NCBI GenBank assembly: GCA_019246335.1 | Contig: JAFAQQ010000211.1 | Location: 1-35,086 of the forward strand | DNA length: 35,086 nt | Direction of reading: 5' to 3' | From: Actinomycetota bacterium | Lineage (GTDB): Bacteria; Actinomycetota; Thermoleophilia; Solirubrobacterales; Thermoleophilaceae | In this document: piece by piece, positions 25,661 to 34,431 of the stretch | How the letters are laid out: each line of letters begins with the position of its first letter | Numbering within the stretch: the stretch's first letter is position 1 | Program-made: the position numbers and the translations under genes | The notes under the pieces: model-generated | Databases searched by the model: none | Told to the model about the DNA's origin: nothing | Seen by the model: only the letters and a program-made list of their open reading frames with translations

Positions 25661-26107
25661 ATGCCTCACTTCATCTGCCCGAACTGCGGCGATCGCAGCA
25701 TCTCCAGCGAGCGGACGGCTGGCTTCCGCGACCAGGCTCGCGGGTGTGCGAAGTGCGGTTACGGGTTCCTCTTCGAGCTGCTCGACGACTACTACCCCTC
25801 TCCGAACGCCGCCTTCGTCGTCTGCGACCAGGAGGGTCGCGTGATCAGCTGCGGCCGCGGGGTGCGCGAGCTGGTCGGCCTCGGCGACACGGACCTCATG
25901 GGCCAGCCCGTACGCGAGGTGCTCGGACTCGAGTTCCAGAACGGCGACGACCACATCGGCACGGCCCTCGAGTGGGGCGTGCGGGTCATGGAGAAGCCGG
26001 TCGTCGTGCACGCCGAGGGCGACCGGCCGGAGCCCGCCACCGCCGACATCTTCCCGGCCTACGACGAGGACGGCGGGCTCCTCCTCGTCCTCACCCCCCA
26101 CGCGTGA
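25661..26107 (+). CDS. Zinc-ribbon + PAS-like domain protein
   Basis: MPHFICPNCGDRS...GCAKCGYGFLFELLDDYYPSPNAAFVVCDQEGRVISCGRGVRELVGLGDTDLMGQPVREVLGL: paired CxxC knuckles followed by a PAS-like sequence. Confidence 0.82.
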   Translation: MPHFICPNCGDRSISSERTAGFRDQARGCAKCGYGFLFELLDDYYPSPNAAFVVCDQEGRVISCGRGVRELVGLGDTDLMGQPVREVLGLEFQNGDDHIGTALEWGVRVMEKPVVVHAEGDRPEPATADIFPAYDEDGGLLLVLTPHA

Positions 26108-29100
26108 CCGACCGCCGCCGCAACCGCGCGATCCTCGCCCTCGTCGGCGCGCTGCTCCTCCTCGCAGCGCTCGTCGTGATCCCCGGCGGGCCGCTGTCGA
26201 AGGTCACGAAGCTCGGGCTCGACCTGCGCGGCGGCACCGAGCTCGTCTACCAGGCGCGCCCCACGCCGAAGGTCCCGAAGGTCACGCCACAGGCCCTCGA
26301 CGACGCCATCAACACGATCCAGAAGAGGACCAACACGCTGGGCGTCTCGGAGCCCGAGATCCAGCGCGCAGGGGCGAACGAGATCGACATCGGGCTGCCG
26401 GGCGTCGAGTCGACGCGCGCGGAGCAGGAGGTGGGAACGACCGCCCAGCTCCAGTTCTACGACTGGGAGCCCAACGTCTACGTCGAAACGGGCGGCAAGG
26501 TCCAGACGCTCTTCCAGCTCGAGCAATCGAACCCCCAGATCCTCCAGTCGGCAAACGCGATCGCGCTGCCGCGCCTCCCCCTTCTCCAGGCCATCCAGCT
26601 CGCCTCGAAGCTGAAGCCGCAGGCCACACCCTCGGACATTCCCCCCGGCGGGCCATCGAAGGCGGTGTCGGCCGCCTTCCACGGCAACCAGAGGCTGATC
26701 GAGCAGTACTACGACCGCCAGAACGACACCGCGGGGACCAAGTACTACCTCTTCGGGCCGGCCAGCAAGGGGGGCCAGCGGCAGCTGATCTCGCCCGGCG
26801 AGGCCGCGCTGGGCGCCAAGAGCTTCAGCCAAGCGAATGCGGCGAGCTCCTACTACGGCTCGTGCCGGGAGATCGCCCAGGACTACCAGCAGACGCCGGC
26901 CTCAAAGCGGCAGCGGGTCGGGACCGGCACGGTCGCCCACCCCGCCAAGGGCACGGCGTGCCCGTCCACGCTCAGGGCGCTCGACGGTCACGGGCCCCCG
27001 CCCGGGAGCATCGTCATCGAGGTCCCGCGAGGGATCGTGATCATCAAGGAGCAGGCGCCCCCGAAGATCACGAAGGGATACGTCGCCCAGTACTACGTGC
27101 TCGAGGACGACTCCGAGCTCTCCGGCTCCGACATCAAGGACCCCAAGCAGGAGTTCGATCCGCGGACCTCCGAGCCGATCGTCACGTTCAACTTCACCGA
27201 CCGCGGACGGGCGGCGTTCGCCCGCGCGACCAAGCGCGAGGCCTCGCGCGGCCAGAACCTCATCGCGCCCGGCGTCCCGGACCAGAACAAGTTCCAGAAC
27301 TTCGGGATCTCGTTGGATAACCAGATCGTGTCGCTCGCGAACGTCAGCTACCGCGAGAACCCCGATGGGATCTCAGGCGACACCGGCGCGGAGATCAACG
27401 GGATCGGCTCGATCCAGCAGACGCAGGACCTGGCGAACAACCTGCGGATCGGAGCGCTGCCGGTCTCGCTGAAGCTGATCTCGAAGACGCAGGTGTCGGC
27501 GACGCTGGGCAAGCAGGCTCTGCGCCAGGGGCTGATCGCCGGCGCCGCGGGCCTGATCCTCACGCTCACCTTCCTGTTCTTCTTCTACCGCTTCCTCGGC
27601 CTAGTGGCGGGGCTCGCGCTGCTCGCCTACGCCGTCCTCCTGTTCGCGCTCGTCAAGCTCATCCCGATCACGCTCACGCTGCCGGGCATCGCGGGCCTGA
27701 TCCTCACGCTCGGCGTGGCCGCCGACGCGAACATCGTCATCTTCGAGCGAATAAAGGAGGAGGCGCGGTCAGGGCGTTCGATACCGGCCGCGATCGCCGG
27801 CGGCTACGCGAAGGGAATCAGGACGATCGTCGACGCGAACGTCGTCACGATCGGCGTCGCGTTCATCCTCTTCATGCTCGCCACCGCGGGAGTCAAGGGG
27901 TTCGCGTTCACCCTCGGGGTCGGCACGCTCGTCTCACTGTTCACCGCCGTGCTCGCGACCTCGGCGATCCTCGGGTCCATGGCCCGCTCGCGGCTCCTGC
28001 GGTCGCGCCGCGCCGTCGGCATCCACGCGCGCGAGCGCCTGCGTTGGCACTTCGACTTCACCGGTCTCTCGCGCTGGTTCTTCTCGATGTCGGGCACGAT
28101 CATCGCGGCCGGCGCGATCGCGATCGCGGTGCTGGGCGTGAACCTGGGGATCGACTTCGAGTCCGGCACGAGCATCAAGACGCCGCTGAACAGGCCCGCG
28201 TCGGTCGCGCAGGTCCGCGACTCCATCGCCCCCCTCGGCTACGCGGACGCGAAGATCCAGTCGGTGAGCGACCCGGAGCTCGGGCCGCACGTGATCCAGA
28301 TCCGCGTGCACAAGCTCGATCCGTCGCAGGTCACGAACGTGCAGCGGGCGCTCGACAGGCGGTTCGGGGTGCACGACTTCTCGAGCCAGTCGATCGGGCC
28401 CACGTTCGGCCAGCAGATCGCGCGCACGGCCCTGATCGCGATCGTCGCGTCGCTGATCCTGATATCGATCTACATCGGCCTGCGCTTCGAGTTCAAGTTC
28501 GCGGTGCCGGTCCTGATCGCGCTGGCCCACGACCTCCTGATCACCGCCGGCGTGTACGCGCTGACGAAGCGCGAGGTCACCACCTCGACCGTCGCCGCGC
28601 TGCTGACGATCCTGGGCTACTCGCTCTACGACACGATCATCGTCTTCGATCGAATACGCGAGAACGTCCCGCGCATGCCTCGCGCGACGTTCTCGCAGAT
28701 CGTCAACCGCTCGATGTCCGAGGTGCTCACCCGGTCGCTCGTCACGAGCTTCTCGACCCTGATGCCGATCGCCGCGCTGATGCTCTTCGGCGGGGCGACG
28801 CTGAAGGATTTCGGGTTCGCGCTCCTCGTGGGCGTCGCGTCCGGTACTTACTCGTCGATCTTCATCGCATCGCCGGTGCTGACGCACTGGAAGGAGCGCG
28901 AGCCGGGCTACCGGCGCCGGCGCCAGCTGGTTATGGCGGATCACGGCGGCGTGGTGCCGCCCTTCTCGGAGACGCGGCTTGGCGACGACGACACAGAGCC
29001 CGAGCGGGGCCCCTCCCGCCAGGAGCGGATCGGCGCGAGGGCGGCCACGAGCCGCCGGGCGCGTCGCCGCCGGGCGGCGGGCGACGGCGCGCCAGCCACG

Positions 29101-29469
29101 GGTGCGGTCGCGGCCCCGCCGGAGCAGCCGGCACCACCGGCTGCACCGCCTTCCGAGCCGGCGCCGCCGGCCGTGCCGCCCGAACCGTCCGAGGCCGTCC
29201 CCACCGGGGTTCCCGGCGGGATGCCCGCCGCGCCGCCGGGCGGCGCCGCCCCCGAAGGGGCGGGGGACGCCGGCTCCGCGCGAGAGCGTGCCGCTGCACG
29301 CGCTGCGGCCCGCCGCCGCTCGAGCCCCGCGCCGGGCCCGACCTCGCCCACGGCGGGCGACGGCGCGGCGCGTCAGGGGACCGGCGACGGAGGCGACGGG
29401 GCGGGGGAGGCCGCCCCGGATTCGAAGCGCCGGAACCGGCGGCAGCGAAAGAGGCACGGGCGCAGGTGA
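26104..29469 (+). CDS. secDF: Fused protein translocase subunit SecDF
   Basis: GTG start; GLDLRGGTELVYQ (SecD D1), LTLPGIAGLILTLGVAADANIVIFERIKEE (SecD D4), GVNLGIDFESGTSIKT and LTILGYSLYDTIIVFDRIREN (SecF). Continuous 1121-codon frame from 26104. Confidence 0.96.
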   Translation: MTDRRRNRAILALVGALLLLAALVVIPGGPLSKVTKLGLDLRGGTELVYQARPTPKVPKVTPQALDDAINTIQKRTNTLGVSEPEIQRAGANEIDIGLPGVESTRAEQEVGTTAQLQFYDWEPNVYVETGGKVQTLFQLEQSNPQILQSANAIALPRLPLLQAIQLASKLKPQATPSDIPPGGPSKAVSAAFHGNQRLIEQYYDRQNDTAGTKYYLFGPASKGGQRQLISPGEAALGAKSFSQANAASSYYGSCREIAQDYQQTPASKRQRVGTGTVAHPAKGTACPSTLRALDGHGPPPGSIVIEVPRGIVIIKEQAPPKITKGYVAQYYVLEDDSELSGSDIKDPKQEFDPRTSEPIVTFNFTDRGRAAFARATKREASRGQNLIAPGVPDQNKFQNFGISLDNQIVSLANVSYRENPDGISGDTGAEINGIGSIQQTQDLANNLRIGALPVSLKLISKTQVSATLGKQALRQGLIAGAAGLILTLTFLFFFYRFLGLVAGLALLAYAVLLFALVKLIPITLTLPGIAGLILTLGVAADANIVIFERIKEEARSGRSIPAAIAGGYAKGIRTIVDANVVTIGVAFILFMLATAGVKGFAFTLGVGTLVSLFTAVLATSAILGSMARSRLLRSRRAVGIHARERLRWHFDFTGLSRWFFSMSGTIIAAGAIAIAVLGVNLGIDFESGTSIKTPLNRPASVAQVRDSIAPLGYADAKIQSVSDPELGPHVIQIRVHKLDPSQVTNVQRALDRRFGVHDFSSQSIGPTFGQQIARTALIAIVASLILISIYIGLRFEFKFAVPVLIALAHDLLITAGVYALTKREVTTSTVAALLTILGYSLYDTIIVFDRIRENVPRMPRATFSQIVNRSMSEVLTRSLVTSFSTLMPIAALMLFGGATLKDFGFALLVGVASGTYSSIFIASPVLTHWKEREPGYRRRRQLVMADHGGVVPPFSETRLGDDDTEPERGPSRQERIGARAATSRRARRRRAAGDGAPATGAVAAPPEQPAPPAAPPSEPAPPAVPPEPSEAVPTGVPGGMPAAPPGGAAPEGAGDAGSARERAAARAAARRRSSPAPGPTSPTAGDGAARQGTGDGGDGAGEAAPDSKRRNRRQRKRHGRR

Positions 29470-29506
29470 GCGAGCAGAGCAGCCGCCTCAGCGCGAAGGG
29501 ACCCTC

Positions 29507-29776
29507 ATGAGCATGCTCGTGTGGGTGATGATGGCCATCGCGCTCTGGCACTTCACGATCTGGCTTCCCGACCGGTTCTGGGGCGGGATCGTGGGCGCGC
29601 TGCTGGCAGCGGTCGTGGGCGCCGCGATCTTCGGATTCGTCGTCGCCGGCTTCACCGTGCCCGGGCGGCACGACACCCACCTGGTCCAGGCGCTGATCGC
29701 CATCCCCGGCAGCCTGATCGGACTGGCGGCGTCGTACGTCTACGGCGACCTGCTGGAGCGCCGCACGGGCCGCTAG
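29507..29776 (+). CDS. Small integral membrane protein (89 aa)
   Basis: MSMLVWVMMAIALWHFTIWLPDRFWGGIVGALLAAVVGAAIFGFVVAGF...LIAIPGSLIGLAASYVYGDLLERRTGR; three hydrophobic segments. Confidence 0.78.
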   Translation: MSMLVWVMMAIALWHFTIWLPDRFWGGIVGALLAAVVGAAIFGFVVAGFTVPGRHDTHLVQALIAIPGSLIGLAASYVYGDLLERRTGR

Positions 29777-29889
29777 GGCCGTCCGAGCACCGGCGCCGAA
29801 ATAGACTCGGCCCCCCTGCGGGTCCGCCCCGGTAGCCTGCCCGTGCGCGAGGCGACCGGCCGGCAAGGCGGGAGGCCCGCGTCGGTCAC

Positions 29890-31782
29890 ATGGACGGGAC
29901 GGCTGGTCACATGGACGGAACCATCGCAACTGGTCGACGGGCGGCGATCGCTTCGATCCAGTCGCTTACGCTCGCCCTCCTTGCATTCGCATTCTGGGCT
30001 CAGGCGGCGAGCGCGAACGCGATCACGGACGAGAACGCGCGACCGGGTGATCCCGGATGGCAGGCCGGGGTCTCGACGCTGGTCGCGCCGGCGAGCGAGA
30101 TCGAGGGCTACGCGGGCCAGGCGAGCGCCTCACCCGGCGACGAGGTCCAGTTCCACGTCCGGGCGGCCGATCGCTACCGCGTCGTGATCTACCGGCTCGG
30201 CTGGTACGGCGGCGTTGGCGGCCGCCGTGTCGCGTGCCTCCCCAGTTGCACGTCCGACCGCGCACCCGCGAGCCAGCAGGCTCCGCCGGCGCCCGATCCG
30301 GCGACCGGCATCGTGCGTGCCGGCTGGTCTGCAACGGACACGTTCCGCGTTCCCGCCGACGCCAGAAGCGGGTACTACCTGGCGGAGTTCGTACTCACCG
30401 CCGGCAGCCACGCAGGGCGCGCACGGCCGTATCCGTTCATCGTCCGGCCCGACGCGAGCTCGCCACCCAGCCTGCTCGTCGTCGCCCCGGTGAACACGTG
30501 GCAGGCCTACAACAACTGGGGCGGCAAGAGCCTCTACGGCTTCAACAGCACGGGCTCGGTCGCAGCCAACCACGTGTCCTTCGATCGGCCGTATGCGAGC
30601 GCCAACGGGCCGGTCCTCGAATGGGAGATCCAGGCGGTCCGTTATCTCGAGCGAAACGGCGAGGACGTCGGATACGTGACGGACGTCGACGTAGATCGCC
30701 AGCCCGGCGTGCTGACCGAGATGCCGACCGGGCTCGCGCCGCAGCACGGCGCGGTCGTGATCCTCGGTCACTCGGAGTACTGGAGCAAGCGGATTCGCGA
30801 CGCCTACGACGCGCAGGTCGCCGGCGGCCGCAATCTCGTAGCCCTCGGCGCGGACGACGGCATGTGGCAGGTGCGGTACGAGGACGCGGACCGCACCCTC
30901 GTCGAGTACCGCTTTGCGGCCGCGGACCCGAGTCCGGACCCCGCGACCAAGACCGCGTCGTTCGACTCGCTCAATCCCCCGCGGCCGGTCTGCGAGCTCC
31001 TGGGCGTCGAGTTCCAGGGCCTCGAGCGCGAGGGAAGCCCTCCCGGGGCCTACGCCGTACCACCCGCGGCGGCGTCGGATCCGTGGTTCACCGGCACCGG
31101 GCTCGTGGCGGGAGACCTCCTGCCGGACACGGTCGGCACGGAGTGGGACTCGGTGGTTCCCGGTTGCAACGTCCCGCCGCTGACGGGGCTCTTCCAGTTC
31201 TCCGGCACTCTCGGCGGCAAGCCGACCCGGGCCGACGCCGTGCGGTACCAAACTCCCTCCGGCGCGCGCGTGTTCAGCGCCGGGTCCCTGCGGTTCGAGT
31301 GGGGGCTCGACGACTACCCGGGGCCGACCCGGCCTTCCGGGGAGACGGCGAACGTCGGGCTCGAGCGGTTCGTCGAGAACCTCCTGCACGACTTGGTCGG
31401 CGCGCCATCATCACCACCGCCGCCTCCGCAACAGCCGCCGCCGCCGGACATCCCGTTCGGCGGCGTCGACCTCCTCTCGAAGGTGGTGACGGCGAAGCAC
31501 GCAGCCGTGCGGGTCTCAGCCTGGTGTCCTCGAACGGCGATCGGGCGCTGCACGGGCACGCTTGTCCTTGGCAAGCGGCGATCCGGCAGGATCACCGTGC
31601 GATTCGGTCGCGCCGCGCTCTCCCTGATTCCCGGCGTGCGCTCGACCATTCGGGTGCGGCTCACGCGGCGCGCTCGGCGCACGCTCGCGAAGCACGGGCA
31701 GCTGCGCGCGTGGGTCGTGGCGAGCGCCCACGACCGGCGCGGCTTGACGCAGATCACGCTCGCCCGCCTCGTGATCATGTAG
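29890..31782 (+). CDS. Secreted N,N-dimethylformamidase beta-subunit-like domain protein
   Basis: Signal-like N-terminus (SLTLALLAFAFWAQAASANA); YRLGWYGGVGGRRV; NTWQAYNNWGGKSLYGFNS; VVILGHSEYWSKRIRDAYDAQVAGGRNLVALGADDGMWQVRYE; Pro-rich linker then basic C-terminal domain. Confidence 0.83.
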   Translation: MDGTAGHMDGTIATGRRAAIASIQSLTLALLAFAFWAQAASANAITDENARPGDPGWQAGVSTLVAPASEIEGYAGQASASPGDEVQFHVRAADRYRVVIYRLGWYGGVGGRRVACLPSCTSDRAPASQQAPPAPDPATGIVRAGWSATDTFRVPADARSGYYLAEFVLTAGSHAGRARPYPFIVRPDASSPPSLLVVAPVNTWQAYNNWGGKSLYGFNSTGSVAANHVSFDRPYASANGPVLEWEIQAVRYLERNGEDVGYVTDVDVDRQPGVLTEMPTGLAPQHGAVVILGHSEYWSKRIRDAYDAQVAGGRNLVALGADDGMWQVRYEDADRTLVEYRFAAADPSPDPATKTASFDSLNPPRPVCELLGVEFQGLEREGSPPGAYAVPPAAASDPWFTGTGLVAGDLLPDTVGTEWDSVVPGCNVPPLTGLFQFSGTLGGKPTRADAVRYQTPSGARVFSAGSLRFEWGLDDYPGPTRPSGETANVGLERFVENLLHDLVGAPSSPPPPPQQPPPPDIPFGGVDLLSKVVTAKHAAVRVSAWCPRTAIGRCTGTLVLGKRRSGRITVRFGRAALSLIPGVRSTIRVRLTRRARRTLAKHGQLRAWVVASAHDRRGLTQITLARLVIM

Positions 31783-31847
31783 CGGCGAGGGGCGTTGCAC
31801 CCCGGCGCGGCGGCGGTTCCGTCCGCCATCGGCCGGACACTGGCTCC

Positions 31848-34415
31848 ATGGCGCTCGCGACCGCGAGATGGACGTGCACTCCGTACTCCACCCCCGCCGC
31901 GGAGCGTTTGGTCTCCGCGCTCGGCGTGTCGCGCGAGCTCGCGACGATCCTCGTTCGCCGCGGGTATGACACGCCCGAAGCAGCCAGCGGGCACCTGGCG
32001 GCGGGCGAGCGCCACGATCCGTCGATGTTCGCCGCGATGGACAGGGCGTGCGAGCTCATCCTCGCGCACGTCCGGGGCGGCCGGCGGATCGTCGTCCACG
32101 GCGACTACGACGTCGACGGCGTCTGCTCCACCGCGATCCTCATCCGGGTCCTCAGAAGGCTCGGCGCCGACCCCGGGTGGCACATCCCCTCGCGCGACGA
32201 CGGCTACGGCCTTTCGAACCTCACCGTTGAGCGGCTCGCGGGCGAGGGCGCCAGCCTGATCGTCACCGCCGACTGCGCGATCGGATCGTGCGCCGAGGTC
32301 GCGCGCGCACGCGAGCTCGGCGTGGACGTGGTCGTCACCGACCACCACCGCCCGGGTGCGGCCGTGCCCGACTGCCCCGTGATCCACCCGGGGCTCTGCG
32401 GCTACCCGTTCGAGCACCTCTGCGCCGCCGGCGTCTCCCGCAAGCTGGCCGAATCACTGCTGCTCGCCGCCGGTCTCGACCCCGCCGCCGCAGAGGACGA
32501 CGCCGACCTGGTGGCCCTGGCGACGGTCGCCGACGTCGTGCCTCTCCGCGGCGAGAACCGCCGTCTTGTGCGGGAGGGCCTGCCCGCGATCGCCCGCAGC
32601 CGGCGGCCGGGCCTACGTGCGCTCATGCGCGTCGCGGCCGTGGACCCGGCGAGGGTCGACGAGCATGCGCTCGGGTTTCGCCTGGCGCCGAGGATCAATG
32701 CCGCCGGTCGCCTCGCGAGGGCCGACGCCGCGCTCGAGCTGATGCTCACCGAAAACGAGGCGCGCGCGGCGCGCATCGCGGAGGAGCTCGACCAGCTGAA
32801 CCGCGAGCGCCAGGACGTCGAGACCCGGATCCTGTTCGCCGCCGAGGCTGCGCGAGCGGAGCAACCCGAGGCGCCCGTCCACGTCCTCGCGGGGCAGGGC
32901 TGGCACCCGGGGTTGATCGGGATCGTCGCGTCACGGATAGTCGAGCGCTACCACCGCCCGTGCGTGATGATCGGGCTCGCCGACGGCCGCGGCCGCGGGT
33001 CCGGCCGCAGCATCGCGGCGTTCGACCTGCACGCCGGGCTCACGGCCTGCGCGGACCACCTCGTGCGTTTCGGAGGCCACCGTGCGGCGGCCGGGCTCGA
33101 GATCGAGGCCGATCGCGTTGAGGAGTTCAGGCGCGCCTTCGTCTTGCACGCGTCATCGGTTCTCTCTCCCTCGGACCTGGTTCCCACCGAGCGCATCGAC
33201 GCCGTCGTCGGGCCGGACCGCCTCGGCGCAGGGCTAGCCGAGGAGCTCGACCGCCTGCGGCCGTTCGGCCATGGCAACCCCGCTCCGACCCTCCTTGTCC
33301 CGGCCGCTCGCGTCGGCGAGGTACGCGGGATGGGCGGGGAGGGCGAGCACTCCCGCTTCACGATCGCCGGAGGGGGCGCGCGCGCCTCCGCCGTCGCGTT
33401 CCGGGTGCCCGCCAGCGCGCTGCCAGACTCCCTGGAGGACCGCTTCGACGCGGCCGTGCGCCTCGAGCTCAACGAGTGGAACGGGATGGTCGAGCCGCGC
33501 CTCGTGCTCCGAGCGCTCTGCGCGACCGAGCACGGCGAATGCCGGTCGATTGTGACGGAGCGGACGTTCCTCGATCGCTTCGAGCGGGCGCTCGAGGCGC
33601 TTGGCGCTCCGCCGCTCGATCGCGACGGGCACGGTCCCCGCCACTCGAGCACCGGCTCGCTCGGGGCCCCAACCGCCGGAGCTCCGCGGCGTCGCGTGCG
33701 CCAGGTGCACGACCGGCGTGGCGAGGGCTTCGCCGGCGTGGCGGGCGATCTCATCTCGAGTGGCGAGAGCGTGCTGGTCCTGTGCGCGGACGCCGAGCGG
33801 CGTAGAGCCGTGCTCGAGGACGTGATCGGGGGCATCGTCCACGCGGTCGCGGACGCGAGCGCCGGCGCCGGCGAACGGTGTCCGTCGCTCGCGTCGTGGG
33901 ATGAGATCACGCTCGAACCGGAGCTCGCAGCTCGTTTCACGCACCTGGTCGTCCTCGACCCTCCCGCGCTCGCAGAGGTGGAAGACCTGCTTGCGGCCGT
34001 CCCGCCCGCCACCGAACCCCCTGGCGGAGCGATCCATCTCGCGTGGGGCCCGAAGGAGGTCGAGTTCGCGTTGGCGGTGGCCCGCCGCGATCTCGACCTG
34101 CGGCCGGTCGTGACGGGGATCTACCGCCGCTTGCGAGGCCAGGTTGGCCCCGCCGCCGGCGACGCGCTCACCGCCGCGCTTCGCGGCGACGGGCCACACC
34201 TGCTGCCGCCCCCGGTCTGCGCGCGGGCCGTCACGATCCTGGCGGAGCTGGAGCTCGTCTCGATCGTGCGCGTCGAAGAAGGGCTCGCCGTCGAGGCGCA
34301 CTCTCGCCCCCGCACGGAGCTGGGACGGTCAGCCACCTATAGCCGCGCGGTCGCTCAGCTCGCGGACGTCCGTCGCCGACTTGGAGTCCCGGCCCCACCC
34401 GCACGCGCGGCGTGA
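31848..34415 (+). CDS. recJ: Single-stranded-DNA-specific exonuclease RecJ with C-terminal extension
   Basis: HGDYDVDGVCSTAILIRVLRRLGA; VVTDHHRPG; LAPRINAAGRL; GQGWHPGLIGIVASRIVERYHRPC; RSIAAFDLHAGL; RFGGHRAAAGLEI. ATG 31848. Confidence 0.95.
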   Translation: MALATARWTCTPYSTPAAERLVSALGVSRELATILVRRGYDTPEAASGHLAAGERHDPSMFAAMDRACELILAHVRGGRRIVVHGDYDVDGVCSTAILIRVLRRLGADPGWHIPSRDDGYGLSNLTVERLAGEGASLIVTADCAIGSCAEVARARELGVDVVVTDHHRPGAAVPDCPVIHPGLCGYPFEHLCAAGVSRKLAESLLLAAGLDPAAAEDDADLVALATVADVVPLRGENRRLVREGLPAIARSRRPGLRALMRVAAVDPARVDEHALGFRLAPRINAAGRLARADAALELMLTENEARAARIAEELDQLNRERQDVETRILFAAEAARAEQPEAPVHVLAGQGWHPGLIGIVASRIVERYHRPCVMIGLADGRGRGSGRSIAAFDLHAGLTACADHLVRFGGHRAAAGLEIEADRVEEFRRAFVLHASSVLSPSDLVPTERIDAVVGPDRLGAGLAEELDRLRPFGHGNPAPTLLVPAARVGEVRGMGGEGEHSRFTIAGGGARASAVAFRVPASALPDSLEDRFDAAVRLELNEWNGMVEPRLVLRALCATEHGECRSIVTERTFLDRFERALEALGAPPLDRDGHGPRHSSTGSLGAPTAGAPRRRVRQVHDRRGEGFAGVAGDLISSGESVLVLCADAERRRAVLEDVIGGIVHAVADASAGAGERCPSLASWDEITLEPELAARFTHLVVLDPPALAEVEDLLAAVPPATEPPGGAIHLAWGPKEVEFALAVARRDLDLRPVVTGIYRRLRGQVGPAAGDALTAALRGDGPHLLPPPVCARAVTILAELELVSIVRVEEGLAVEAHSRPRTELGRSATYSRAVAQLADVRRRLGVPAPPARAA

Positions 34416-34431
34416 CGGCCGCGGGAGCGCG

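Noticed and set aside
27934-29510. Overlapping 507-aa (-) and 488-aa (+) ORFs across SecF
   Set aside because: Out-of-frame GC-rich artefacts; SecDF frame is continuous and motif-bearing.
30057-31847. 1452-aa ORF extending RecJ upstream through the DMFase-like gene
   Set aside because: Upstream part is Arg-rich out-of-frame sequence; RecJ starts at ATG 31848.
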